64,000 bases of DNA from NCBI GenBank assembly GCA_003586115.2, contig QVOM02000021.1, positions 6,266,119 through 6,330,118 of the forward strand. Direction: 5' to 3'. The position numbers were made by a program, and so were the translations under genes. This document shows, piece by piece, positions 23,981 to 35,010 of this stretch. Positions within the stretch are counted from its first letter, which is position 1; every line of letters starts with the position of its first letter. The notes under the pieces were generated by a model. The model was not told the origin of the DNA, did not search any database, and saw nothing but the letters and a program-made list of their open reading frames with translations. The stretch is from Salvator merianae. Taxonomy: Eukaryota; Chordata; Lepidosauria; Squamata; Teiidae.

Positions 23981-24650
23981 ATTATACTGTACAGTGATTA
24001 CTACCAAAGCCATTCGTTCAAGGTTCCAGTTAAACAGTGTAGCATAGGAAGTGCCTTTAATGGATAGGAAGTTGGAGAAACTGGCACAGGAGTGTAGGGG
24101 AGAGACTGGATGGTGATTCACAGCTTGCCTTTGGTTGTGGCTAATGGCTTTTTCATCCACCCTGCTTTAAAGCATCATTTGCTATCAAATATCATTTACC
24201 ATCATCAACTGTGAACCACAGATTGCTGCTTGTCCGGTCTAGCACCACATTGCAAGAGCAGAGTCTTGTTGTGATCAAACTTAAAGGACAACATGGAAAT
24301 ATAAATGTATTCTGAAATTAATTCCAGAAGGAAAAGTGTTAGCATGGTCAGTAGCTTAAAGATTTCATTTGATTAATTTGCATGTTAAATTTGGATAAAA
24401 TGTCCAATATCAAAACCTTACAGTGTCTTTGAAATACTAAGAATACCATAAAATAGTCCTGAATTTAAAGTACGCATTTGCTCTACTCTAAACCCACATC
24501 TGTTTTTTCCCCTCTCAACTCCTATTAATTTTAGTAAAATAAATGCTCAAACAAGACACTGTATAAATCTTTAATTTATAAGCCCACCAATTAAAAATTG
24601 TCTGTGAGAGTAAGGAATTCCAAAATACATTGCTATTGTTGTTGCTGGAT

Positions 24651-24842
24651 ACCATAGACTCATGGCTGATTCCTGGTTGATTGCATGGGCACCTCTGTGG
24701 GCGCCTCTATGCAGTTTTCTTGGCAGAGATGCAGAAGTGGTTTGCCATTACCTACCTCTGGGGGCAGACTGGGGATTGAAGCAACAGCCCTCTGCATTCC
24801 AGGCAATTTGCTCTGCCACTGAATTACAGCCACTCCCTTCTA
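24651..24842 (-). mobile_element. tRNA-derived SINE, reversed
   Basis: On the minus strand the head is 'gtggctgtaattcagtggca' followed by a B-box-like 'gcttcaatcccc', then 'ggtaatggcaaaccacttct' and 'gaaaactgcatagaggcgcc'. It is the same SINE class as 12677-12830 and 46300-46480. It lies just 3' of the F2RL2 stop codon and runs in the same direction as F2RL2. Confidence 0.85.
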
Positions 24843-24966
24843 AAATACGTACATATTTCAAATATCTGAGCCTTGATCTTACAAAAATAGAAATCTTTAA
24901 TAAATGTTATAAACACACATATGCACTCACACACATAACTTTGTCGACTTTCAAAAGAGAAATCTG

Positions 24967-26069
24967 TTACCTTTGTTCTTCATGGGCAGTTTTAACCATG
25001 GTGAAATAAGCACTAGTCTTGCCTTTGATTTTAGACATCAGAAAATAGAGGAATGGATCAAGACAACTATTTAGACTACTTAGACATAAAGCAATAAGGT
25101 AAAAGCAGTACAAATTGTCTTTTGAAGTAAAGTAATAGTTTACATGGTGAGCGATAAGGATGACGTTGCTCGGTGTAAAGCAAACAGCAAAAATGCTCAA
25201 AACAAGGAGACTGACTTTGATGTACCAGAGCCACTTCTGATCACTAGCTTTGAGTGTGCGAATGATTGAAACGTAGCAAAAAATAACGATGCACAGAGGA
25301 ATTACAAATCCAAATACTGCCAGAGAGATGAAGTAATAATACTGGAACGGGGAGGGAGTTTCACAAGTGTTGTGTACATCATGGCAAGTAATGATATTTA
25401 ATCGATCCAAGCTGTAGCTTTGCTTCACTATAATCAGAGGTAACATATACAAGAAGACGATGGCCCAGATAATCACACAGGCTAGCGTCGCTAGGGGACG
25501 CTTAGGCAGAGTCCTGTAAGTAAATGGATGGACAATGGCCACATAACGACTGACACTGATGCAGGTGAGGAATAGAGTAGAACAGTACATGTTGCCATAG
25601 AAGATGGCAGTTGTGATTCGACACATTGCTTCTCCAAATATCCAATCGTTACCCCTTAGGTGATATGTAATTTTGAACGGCAGCATAATACAGAAAAGGA
25701 AATCTGAAATGGCCAAGTTGGTGTAGAATATTGCAGTGCGGACTGATCTGATCCTAAAAAATAACATCCATAATATGATGGCATTTGATGGTACTCCAAT
25801 CAAAACAACAGTGATGTATAGAGCTGGTATCAGCTTCACACTCAAGGAGCTGGTAAGATACTCCATTGTAGTATTATGAACCTTCAGTGCTGAGACTTTA
25901 GATTTCGCTGAGGAGCACAGGTTTTCTCTCTTGTGGTTGGGCCTTGTTAGGCTTTCTATGGCAGAATGAGGTATCGTCTCATACTCATCTTGTGGAGTGC
26001 CGCGGAAGGTCTTAATAGTTTGTCGTTTTTCAGCTTTACAGTCCAGACTACTGTTGTCACACTTAATTC
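24967..26069 (-). CDS. F2RL2: F2RL2 exon 2: protease-activated receptor 3 (PAR3)
   Basis: The exon runs from acceptor tttgcag (before 26069) to a TGA-type end at 24967 and encodes most of a 388-residue receptor. PARs are seven-helix GPCRs activated when a protease cuts the N-terminus and exposes a tethered ligand. Here the cut site is QTIK|TFRGTP (Lys41/Thr42), with the same TFRG start as human PAR3, followed by an acidic stretch DEYETIP of the kind that binds thrombin exosite I. Seven hydrophobic segments lie between about residue 99 and 365. Cys171 and Cys250 (in CHDVHNTC) form the expected disulfide; helix 3 ends SRY instead of DRY; helix 7 has DPFLY (359-363). Possible N-glycosylation sites are Asn27 and Asn87. 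Human PAR3 is 374 residues. The 299-codon open stretch from Met at 25866 is only the 3' part; the exon continues upstream to 26069. Confidence 0.96.
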
Positions 26070-27475
26070 CTGCAAATTGAAATTTTTTAAAAATGGCTTT
26101 TAAATATTTCTTCTGCTAATTGGAACAGAAATGGCATACATACACGAGTTACTTTTCAAGGAGAAGACATGCCCCTTAATTACCATCTTGGGAAGCCTAA
26201 AATATGCTGCTGTGTTAATTTTGTATTTTAAAAAACCTATAATCAGAAAAACTCAGTTTTATGGTCTTTAACCTTCTGTCAAATATGCTTCAGATTATGC
26301 TGCTCCTCACAACACATTAAGTTGTGGGAGCATTTACTGCTCAAACAGCAAACTTTTCTAATGGCTTTTAATATGATGGGAGCAAGGTTTAATCCGTTCT
26401 ACAGGAAGTTTGAACACTAGCAGAGCTTCTTTTTTGCATAACTCTACATTAGCCAGATGGGACAATGACAAATAGTGAATGCAAAGCAGACTCTGCAGAA
26501 GGGTGGAGCATTCTTCAGTTGTTTTACAGGAGCATAAAAAACATTTTGCCCGTCAGTTATAGACTTGTTAGCACAGCAGCTTAGTTTGATGTTAAGGAAA
26601 TTGTGACAAATCTGATTTTTAAAACTCAGGGAAAGCCCTAGGGTGTAGGGGACATGTTGGTGGTATTTCCCAATCCTCTGTGGTAATTGAATAGACAGAT
26701 AATACCAATTTCAGATAAAACAGTTCACACGGAAGCAGTCTTTATCTCCAGTTACAGTAAAACAATGAGAGTTAGAACTAAAAAGATATTAAGACAGTAA
26801 TTATTTTATTTTAAACTTTATATGTTGAAATAGGTAGTTTATAAAGAGCTTCCATTTTGTCATTTTTATTTTTAGCAGTTTTTGAGCTGTTGTGCCTTGA
26901 TCTACAGAACACTGCACAACAGCCCAAAAACTGAAAAAATAAAAATGAGATTGAAACCGGCCGTGAAAGCCTACATTCTAGCTTCCATTTTACATGTCTT
27001 AGATTAATTGCTTGGATAATGATAGGAGGTGAAGATAAATTGGGTTTACACAACTGATATTTTTGTTGTGAATGTTTTACAAGATATTCAAAGAGAAGCT
27101 TCTTATATTTTTAGGAAAAGACTATTTGAAAAATGCATTAGTTTCTTTTTATGCAAAGCATGACTAAAAGGTTTTGTATACTTCTGTAAAGTAATACCCA
27201 CAACCTCCCATAATTATTCTACATAGAAATTCTACACATAAATTCTACATAGCCATTTCTTGTTATCCCCTGTGTTTACTAGGAGGTACTATTAAATGCT
27301 ACAACAGTAGTACTTGCAACTAACATAAGAAAAAGAGATACTACTTTTCAAGAAAAGAGTATCTTTCTCATTTGAGATATTGTCTAATAGTCCTGGCTTT
27401 ATCTTAACTGGACTTTAACATGTCAAACTAAGAACAGAAAACTACAGGCACACAGCAAAGATATGAATTTCTTAC
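26070..27475 (-). other. F2RL2 intron
   Basis: The single F2RL2 intron is about 1.4 kb. It contains the foldback repeat at 26847-26985 and no other recognised feature. Confidence 0.75.
26847..26985. mobile_element. Foldback repeat in the F2RL2 intron
   Basis: Arms of about 37 bp (near 26862-26899 and 26912-26952) pair around a loop of about 18 nt; a matching 'agcttccattt' on each side suggests the fold reaches further. Right arm and flank 'ccggccgtgaaagcctac' match the plus-strand repeat at 16349-16430. It is unclassified. Confidence 0.72.
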
Positions 27476-27539
27476 CTCTTTCGCAGAAACAGAAGGGCAA
27501 GACAAAAAGACCACTTATTAATAAAAAAGTTTTCATCAT
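27476..27539 (-). CDS. F2RL2: F2RL2 exon 1: start and signal peptide
   Basis: On the minus strand ATGATG at 27539 opens a 64-nt coding part that ends at donor gtaaga. It encodes MMKTFLLISGLFVLPFCFCE followed by Arg and the first base of a Gly codon. This is a short basic start, then a hydrophobic core: a secretion signal, as expected for exon 1 of PAR genes. The split Gly codon joins in frame to GIKCDNSS in exon 2. The first of two adjacent Met codons was chosen as the start; the second would also do. The promoter was not identified. Confidence 0.88.
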
Positions 27540-28427
27540 GGCAGTTTTTTAAAAAGAAATAAGTTTTCAGAAATGTCAATTTTAGCACATCCAGAACTTC
27601 TAAATCCTCATTTTAATGAAAATGTAGTTGAAGAAGTGCCTGGAGATTCAGCTCTGTCCACTAGGTCCATCTTCTATCTACTGATCTATGTACTGAAAAC
27701 TGTTTCCTATAGAGGAGGGTTTGTGACTCATCAGTGTGTGGAAACAGGCATAACTAGTTAAGTCTGCAGGCAGCACAGAGATTAGCTTCCTTTTCACAAG
27801 AATCAATTAACTCTTGAACTACCGCGATTACAGACATCAGACTCTCGGACTTTGCCAATTATAGTTATGATACAAAGTATGTAAACATTGTTTCAGAACA
27901 TACTGCTCTGTTTATGTTTATCTTAGAATAAAGTCCACATATGATAAATTTAATTGAACAAAAATAAAACTATAGACATTACTTTTCAAAAGAAAAGTAT
28001 AGGTGGAACAGGAAGTATGTACTGTACTTCTAGAAACTTGGAAAAGGCATTTCTGTAACACTTTTTAGTAGCTAGCATGCTGAGTTTTGTTGTTTACAAA
28101 AGAAAAAGACAGTCTGTTTCCTTCAATGCACCTATGTAGGCTTTTCATTCATGTTATTTTCTTGCCAGTGGTACAAGCAGGCTGGGAGAAACCTGGTATC
28201 TCTCTGCAGCTGCCTCAGTTGATTGAAGAATTGTACAAATACTGTACACCACTGCCATCTTCTTTCTAGTCTAGCTGGTTGATATTCTATGGCATCCTTA
28301 CTGTTCTCCAAATAATTAAAAAAAAAATAAAAATACATTCAGCTACCCTACTGTTGTATTAGTAAATTCACTTTTTTGTTTTCTATAAAAAATTCAAAAT
28401 CATACAGAGGTCTTATAATAAGACTCA

Positions 28428-28920
28428 AGATATGTCCAGACATATTATAAAACCCGGGATTATCCTGGCACTATATTGCAATTGCCTCACTATCTGAGGC
28501 AATCCGAACATAGTCCAGAGGGGAGAGGAGTGAAATCCTATAATATAGCTACTCTGGGGAAAAAAAACTCCCCGTCCGGGTTTCCCTGAAATGGTGATAT
28601 TGCTCACCTTGTCTGGAGCTTGCTCCTAGATTTTTCCTTGAGGAAAACTCCCACCTTATAAGTACAGAGGCAAAACAGGGCCGAAAATACCCACTGCACA
28701 GTTGCAGAGGAGGGCGCTTGTACACTCAGTGTTTTTGTCATTGGGAGCAAGTACCAGACAAGGTAAGCAATATCACTATTTTGGGAAGACCCGGATTGGG
28801 AAGGGCCCAGACTTGCACCGCGATTTCGCACTGCTGTCCGGTTCAGCATGGCAAGAGGCAGTTGCAGATTCTAAAGAAGATCTTGCATGTTCCTCTTGGC
28901 GTCTGGAGGCACCTTCAGTA
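28428..28920. mobile_element. Terminal-inverted-repeat element, family A copy 2
   Basis: The left end 'atgtccagacatattataaa' leads to 'acccgggattatcctggcac', which is the reverse of the right end of copy 1. The right end 'agatcttgcatgttcctctt' then 'ggcgtctggaggcacc' is the reverse of the left end of copy 1. Copy 2 therefore lies in the opposite orientation to copy 1. It sits about 0.9 kb upstream of the F2RL2 start codon. No clear target duplication was seen. Confidence 0.7.
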
Positions 28921-29849
28921 AGTCAGTTAGGATCTATTCCTATACCAAGGGTCTGTGCTATATCAAAGAAGGGGGATGAAGAATATGTGAAAGTCACTGG
29001 GCCATTCCACTGATTCCTCATGCAAGCAAAGTTTTCTGAAAGTCTGAAAAAGAATAAAGGCGTACATAGAGAAAGAAGTGTTAACAAAAGAAGCTGGTTT
29101 TCCCTGATGAATTAGATGCTGGAAGGGTTATAAAATATATGATAAGAATGCAAGATGCCAAAAAAAATTATTTAGGTGGCATAAATTATAACTTTCTGTG
29201 CTTGAAATTATTATATAAAATTTATAAAGGTGAAATATACTGAAATATAACATAAATTTTAAAATATGGGTTGATGATATTAATGATAGAGATACAGTGT
29301 TTGACAAGAAAAATAAAAAGCTGTACTCAGGTTTAACATGCGGAAAAGAGAAAAATCGGGAAAAGAATGTTAATAGGTTATATTACGCAAACTCAGTCAA
29401 GAATTTTTGAGCTTTTTCTGTTAAACTGTAGTTTTATGAGTAAAACTCTGCCCTAGTTGCTTATATTAGCATCCAGATTTACAGTTTGATTGTTCTATAC
29501 ATGTACAATAGTTGTTGAGATTGTTAAAAAAGAAGGGGTAATTACCTATTTATAAGCTTGCCAAATCAAATAGATGATGATGGAGGTTTAAAAAGTTTTA
29601 CTCATTTTCTAAATTATAGGTGGAAGTTTTCAACTGTAGATGAAACTTTCAGCTCAGCAAATGAATATGCATGCCTATGCAGTTGTTTCAAAGTATTCAT
29701 GCTTTCTTCTCATTGGACTGATGTTGAAATTGTTAGCTCTTTCATTTTGCTGACACATCTTCCTGTGTGTACCTTATTATGCTGCATTTTTTGTGGAACA
29801 TGTTGCAAATCTATGCTTTTTTAAAAAATTGTTGCATAATGTTGTCACG

Positions 29850-30165
29850 AGATGTACTCTGCTGGATCAGACCAGTGGGCCGTGTACTTCAGCAGCCTGT
29901 TTTCTGCCTATGGAGAGCCATAAACATAACAGCACTGTTCTTAACACACAGTTGCTAGTTTTTAACGGCATAACGTCTTCAAAATTAGAAGTAACTATAC
30001 AACCGCCATGGCTAATGACCATTGTTAGCTCAGCCCACTCGGCCCATCCTGAATTTGCCAAGTGCTCTAGATTGATGGTCATCACCATATACTTTATGTA
30101 ATGAATTCCATAGTTGTGTACTGTCTAAAGAAATACTTCAAGCCTATCTCTTTCAGTATTCACCT
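29850..30165 (-). repeat. CR1/L3-type LINE 3' fragment, reversed
   Basis: The 'ctgctggatcagaccagtgg' phrase (29869-29888) is the reversed LINE terminus. 'gaattccatagttgtgtact' (30104-30123) corresponds to the ORF2 end seen at 5165-5185. The middle is diverged. Confidence 0.6.
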
Positions 30166-30169
30166 TCTT

Positions 30170-30545
30170 TTGATATTTATCTATTTATTTATTTATTTGC
30201 ATTTTTTAGCCTGCCCTATACCCGAAGGTCTCAGGGCGGGTTACAACGATTAAAACAACAACAACAACAACAAAAACTCATAAAAGGCATGCAATGAAAC
30301 AGGAGTCTGAAAGTAGGGAGGGAAAGCTGTACCTTTAGCCAAAGGTTTCTGTGCTGTAACCAGACCTGAAGCCAGATTGAAATGGGACTTGATAATCAGC
30401 TTCTTCCAAGCATGCTTATAGTTGAACAGCTACGGCACTCTCTAATACCTTGCTCAAAAATGGTATGTTGGCCACTGGGCGATAGTTGTTTAAATCATCT
30501 GGATTCAGGGAGGACTTCTTGAGGTTCTAATATTTTGCAAGATAG
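30170..30545 (-). repeat. L2-type LINE 3' fragment, reversed
   Basis: An attt-type run (30175-30200) precedes the reversed tail 'ctatacccgaaggtctcagg'. The following part around 'cagacctgaagccagattga' and 'tcttccaagcatgc' matches 57095-57150 in the larger reversed L2 copy. It includes a CAA-rich run near 30256-30272. Confidence 0.7.
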
Positions 30546-30645
30546 ATAAAAAACAATGTTGTTATCTATTTTCTTCTTACTGTGTACAATTTTATATACC
30601 TCTTATCATATTTCCAGCCCACCTTCATTTCTTAAGCAATTAAAA

Positions 30646-30850
30646 GCCATAGCTCAATAGTAGAGTAACTGCCTGGAAGTCAAAGGGTGATAGGTTTGAT
30701 CCCTGACTTCTCCATAGAAGAAGGTAATGGCAAACTGTTTCTCTTTCTTCCAAGGAAATGAGATCAATTTGGCCAGGTAGTCATGAGGCGTCAATCTGGT
30801 GTGAAGCAACAAACTAAAAGCTCCAAACATAATATTTCCTGACAGGAAAG
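30646..30850 (+). mobile_element. tRNA-derived SINE
   Basis: The A-box-like 'tagctcaatagtagagtaac' (about 30650) and B-box-like 'ggtttgatccc' lie about 40 bp apart, followed by 'aaggtaatggcaaactgttt'. The 3' body differs from the SINE at 12677, so it may be another subfamily. Confidence 0.75.
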
Positions 30851-31379
30851 CTGCTTCTGTCCCTTGCACACTTTACTTGCCTCTTTCAAGCTTATTCCAA
30901 CTCTGCTGTATCCGTGAGATATGGTAGCAGATCACACCACTGGTAGACATTACAATATTGGCAATTTTATTTTTGAATTTTTCCTAATGATCTGTAATGA
31001 AGAACTTCTTCACATCTGCCAGTAATACTACAATTTTCTTCTTCCAGCCCCAGGTTCTTTCCTAGTCAGCCAGCATAGATCCCATTTGTGTATATGTGCA
31101 ATTCAGGGTTTTTTTTCCCCTTCAGGATGTGCTTTTTTATACTTACTTGCATTGAAACTCATTTGCCATTTGGGAGCCCATTCATTCAGTTTGGAAAAAT
31201 CCTTTCAGGACTCTTTTTGTTTTTACCACCCAAGCAATTTGGTGCTGTCAACAAACCAGATATTATCGTTGTTTATCCGAGTTCAGATCATTTATGAACG
31301 AAATTAAAACGCTGTATGCTTCATTTCCTTGGGAAGCATCTGTATATTATTTGTGAAATTACAAAAATGATCAGGTACC

Positions 31380-31876
31380 TAGACAGCATACTAAAAAGCA
31401 GTCACATCACCTTGCCAACAAAGGTCCATATAGTCAAAACTATGGTTTTCCAGTAGTAATGTCTGGCTGTAAGAGTTAGAGCACAAGGAATGCTGAGATT
31501 CAAAGAATTGACACTTTTTTAATTATGGTGCTAGAGAAGACATCTGAGAAGTCCCTTGTAGTGCAAGGAGATTAAATCAGTCAATCTTAAAAGAAATCAA
31601 CCGTGGCTGTTCATTGGAAGGACAAATACCGAAGCTGAAGCTCAAATACTTTGGCCATATAATGAGAAGACAGGACTCATTGGAAAAGACCCAGTGCTGG
31701 GAAAGACTGAAGGCAAAAGGAGAAGTGGACAGCAGAGGATATCATGGATAGATAATATCATGGAAGCATCAAACATGAGCTTCGGTAAACTTTGGGACAC
31801 AGTAGAGAACAGAAGGGTCTGGCATGTTAGAGTCCGTGGGCTCACAAAGAGTCAGACACGACTGAATAACAACAGT
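31380..31876 (+). mobile_element. BovB/RTE LINE 3' fragment
   Basis: The sequence follows the 3' part of BovB elements in order: 'cttgccaacaaaggtccata', 'ctatggttttccagtagtaa', 'tgaagctcaaatactttggc', 'agtgctgggaaagactgaag', 'gaagtggacagcagaggata', and the end 'aaagagtcagacacgactga'. A 69-codon open stretch from 31694 carries a residual C-terminus, but the copy is 5'-truncated and interrupted. BovB is widespread in squamates and in ruminants, where it is believed to have spread by horizontal transfer. Confidence 0.9.
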
Positions 31877-32017
31877 TCTGACATTTATTTCCCTGACTTC
31901 TAAGCTCACTTGGGAATCGTTGATGAGGGATTTAACCTCAAACTTGCACTGCCTACTGGATCACCGTCTTGCTTATTGATTTTCTCAAAGAATTCTTAAA
32001 GACTAGGCACATCTTCC

Positions 32018-32059
32018 CAGAATGAATGAATAAATGAATGAATTTATTCATTTATTTAT
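32018..32059. repeat. AATG/ATTC inverted simple repeat
   Basis: A run of gaatgaatgaata units meets its own reverse complement (ttattcatttatttatt), making a short AT-rich palindrome. Confidence 0.75.
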
Positions 32060-32469
32060 TGTATTTGTGTAGCTGCCAAGTGACTAAGGTTCTTAATAAT
32101 GCTTGATGATCTTTAACAAACCCATTTCTTCTGTAGATTTTGTAACTTTGCCTTTGATAATGTTTGGCACTACCAGTTTCCCTAATACACAAAGCTGATG
32201 CATATCTCATCTCACCATTTCTTTAAGAAGTTCTGAGATATCATGTGTTCCCTCTTTCTGTGGTGTTTATTTGACATCCCATAAGAGGAAATTGAGTTAA
32301 GATTATGAGTTCATTAAGACAGCAGTGAACTTATTTACTTAATATTTAAATATTTTCCATGATAAACTCTTCAAGTGTTTTAAAATAAAAACATTAAGAA
32401 GATTAAATTCCATACAGCATAAATAAAGGCAGTGGGCATATGAGAGAGAAGACCTTAATAGTTCTTTAT

Positions 32470-32530
32470 TACCAGACCTGTAATGAGGCAGGAGTCAGAC
32501 TAGATAACCTGCAAGATTATTCTGTGATTC
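32470..32530 (+). repeat. CR1 3' tail fragment
   Basis: The string 'cagactagataacctgcaag' followed by 'ttattctgtgattca' resembles the CR1 3' end (compare 11890-11935). Only the tail remains. Confidence 0.55.
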
Positions 32531-33231
32531 AATGTGCTTGATAAGTGCTGTCTTTAATAATACTTTCACCAGTTTCTGCAGAATAATTAACAAGCTTATA
32601 GTAATAACATGCTTGTTAAGAGGACTGCCGTTTCTATTTAAGTTCTTTAATAATCAACATATGAATCTAGATACTGATTTTTTACGTTCAGTTTCTCATA
32701 TAGGGCTGCCTGCTCATGCTTTATCATCATTATTTGCGTAAGTTGCTCAAACGCCCTTCCTGAAGATCTGCCCTGTCTCTTGCATCACCACATGAGATAA
32801 ATAATTTAGTCAAAGTTTATTGTAATCTTTGATTATAATACAAAAATCAAATAAATGAATGGACACTGTAAATTCACACTGTAAATAAGAGAACCAGTTT
32901 ACAGTTACCACAAATGAAAAATCTTTACAAATTTTAAAGAATGGAAAAGCTCCAAATAAATTAGGGGTGTAATTTTGAAATTTAAATTGTAAAACCTTCC
33001 CCTAAAACTAGATGGAAGGATTATGCAGACACGGAACTGTTAAGATTATTTTTTTAAAAAAAAAAAAATTCTGCACAGATTTCTCTATTCTCTATACAAG
33101 AATTGTGGGACTACTTTGCTGTTAAATATTTTAATGAAAAGAGCTAATAATTGGCCTCCTTTGGAAAAGAAAAAATAAAACTGCTCCTTCTGTTCAATTC
33201 AGTCTGTCAGGAAGACATTTATCAGTGTCAT

Positions 33232-33765
33232 TGTGATGGGTTCGTTTTTGGATAAATGTGATGCAGGTTTGCTCAGACGGAAGGAAATGCTGCAGCCAGT
33301 TTTGTTTCTTTGTGAAAAGTTTGTATTTACAAAAGTAAGGCGTGAAACTACCCACTAAAGTCTGTTTACAACTATTTACAACTATCCGCTTCTTTCCCAC
33401 CAAGTCTCTTCTTCGCCTTTTCCCGTGAATAGCAGCCGGTCTTTCTTTGGCTCACTCCTTCACAGTCTTTTCTCTCTCTCCAGTCTTTTGGTTGCTGCTC
33501 CAAGTCTCTTTCAGCTCCACTCTGGTCTCTGGCACTCACTTCTCCATCCATTGTCGGCTCACCATCTCCCAAGCCTCCGACTCGCGCTCTCCTCCCGAAC
33601 GTAACACTCCAGTCCTCCATCTCTCACTCACCTCCGTCTCTCTTTCTCTCCTCCCCCCTTCTATTCCTATCCATCCCTCATTTATATCCCTCTCCTCCTG
33701 ATATTACAGCATATTGCATCAGCCAGCTTAAAACCCCTTAAAGATACATCACCCAAACCATCACA
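33232..33765 (-). mobile_element. Solo LTR with 5-bp target duplication
   Basis: The segment starts tgtgatgggtt and ends aaaccatcaca, giving the TG...CA ends of an LTR within a short inverted repeat. It is flanked on both sides by gtcat (33227-33231 and 33766-33770), a 5-bp target-site duplication as made by retroviral-type integrases. It is 534 bp, with no internal open frame and no second LTR nearby. A TATA-like 'gatataaatgag' on the minus strand near 33680 hints that it is oriented minus. Whether it derives from an endogenous retrovirus or a Ty3/gypsy-type element cannot be told from one LTR. Confidence 0.85.
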
Positions 33766-34902
33766 GTCATGATATGTGTCTGTTGAATAAAAAGTGGATA
33801 TAGCATCTCTATATATCTATATAGCACATAAAGATGTATTTTAAGTCCCATAGTATATTTCTGGATTAGAGACTTTAGCTTTATTGCTATTTCCTTGTTC
33901 TTCTTTAGCAAATCTTTGTCATTTAAATGTCCAGATGTCTACCAATTCACCTTTCTGCTTCTAATGTTAAAGAGTGTTTGGTAGCAACCAAGTGCTTCTC
34001 AGGTTATGTTTGTCATCACCTATTGTGGGTTTGTATGACTTTTACCAAAGCTTTTGTTTTTGTTATTTGGACAGAACTTAGTTTTGAAGAAAGCCTGTTT
34101 ACCTCTAACAGCTTCCTTGAATCTTCTCCTCATATATCTGAGCATCCTCTGTGTCATAGGCATACCTTTGTTGTCCTGAAGTGCGCATTGTACTTGACTT
34201 TTGTTTTTGTTGTCTGGAGGCCACTGAGGAAAATGGATTAAATGAGTGTTGAGACTTAGTCCATTTCTTTGCTGTGCACACATTAAATGTTTAGTACACT
34301 TCAGGTGGCCAGTATCTAGACCACACAGAAGCATTCTTACTTGCTGAGGCAAGTCTGGACAGCCAAAGCCCATCCCTATTCACCACCAATCTCTAGGAAG
34401 CTGTTTTTGTGTGTGTTAATGTTTAATTCATGCCTGAAAGACTTGTTTGGTTTGATTTTACAGCAGTGCATTCACTAGTGGAAATCAAGAACTGGTTCAG
34501 GGAGCAGAAGTTATTTCTCCCCCGCATCCCACCAGCTACAGCATTCATAATTTGCTGACTTTCTCTTTCCATACTGCAGCCAGTTGATCCCCTATTTCCC
34601 TGAATGCATGGCTGGTGATTTTCTCTCCCTCCCTCCTCCTCTCTCATACATACATACTTACACACAAAGATACTGATAAGAACTTCTCTGTCTTTAATAA
34701 AGATGGGATGTCAGGAGAGGAAAGCTGTGTGGAGTTGCTTCGTTTTTGTCTGGTGTGCGTGCGTGCATGTGGGCGTGCATATATGCATGTGCATGTACCA
34801 AGAATGGGGAACTCAGATGTCATGGCATTCATAGCTTTTGCACAGATTGCCCCTTAAACATTGCTGTGTCAGGCCAAGATCCTCCTCCTTTCTCCCATTC
34901 AT

Positions 34903-35010
34903 CTTCTCTCTCTCTCTCTCTCTCTCTCCCTCCCTCCCTCCCTCCCTCCCCCCCCTCACTCTCTCTCTCTCTTTCTCACACACACACACACGGATGGATG
35001 GATGGATACA
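34903..35010. repeat. Compound simple repeat: (TC)n, (CCCT)n, (CT)n, (CA)n, (GGAT)n
   Basis: Five adjoining simple tracts lie in a row: TC dinucleotides, CCCT units, a C run, CT dinucleotides, then CA and GGAT units. Overlapping open frames here are low-complexity artefacts. Confidence 0.93.

Larger units (their letters stand above)
21098..24966 (+). other. Start of the large IQGAP2 intron (before F2RL2)
   Basis: The intron opens with a strong foldback (21322-21459). It also has a (TTG)n run at 23952-23975 and a reversed SINE at 24651-24842. The stretch 21460-23950 contains no recognised coding exon or element. The part near 24966 is the presumed 3' untranslated and flanking region of F2RL2. 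Confidence 0.6.

Noticed and set aside
33372..33701. Open frames of 82-84 codons inside the LTR
   Set aside because: They are within the pyrimidine-rich LTR, lack homology that I can recognise, and start or end arbitrarily.
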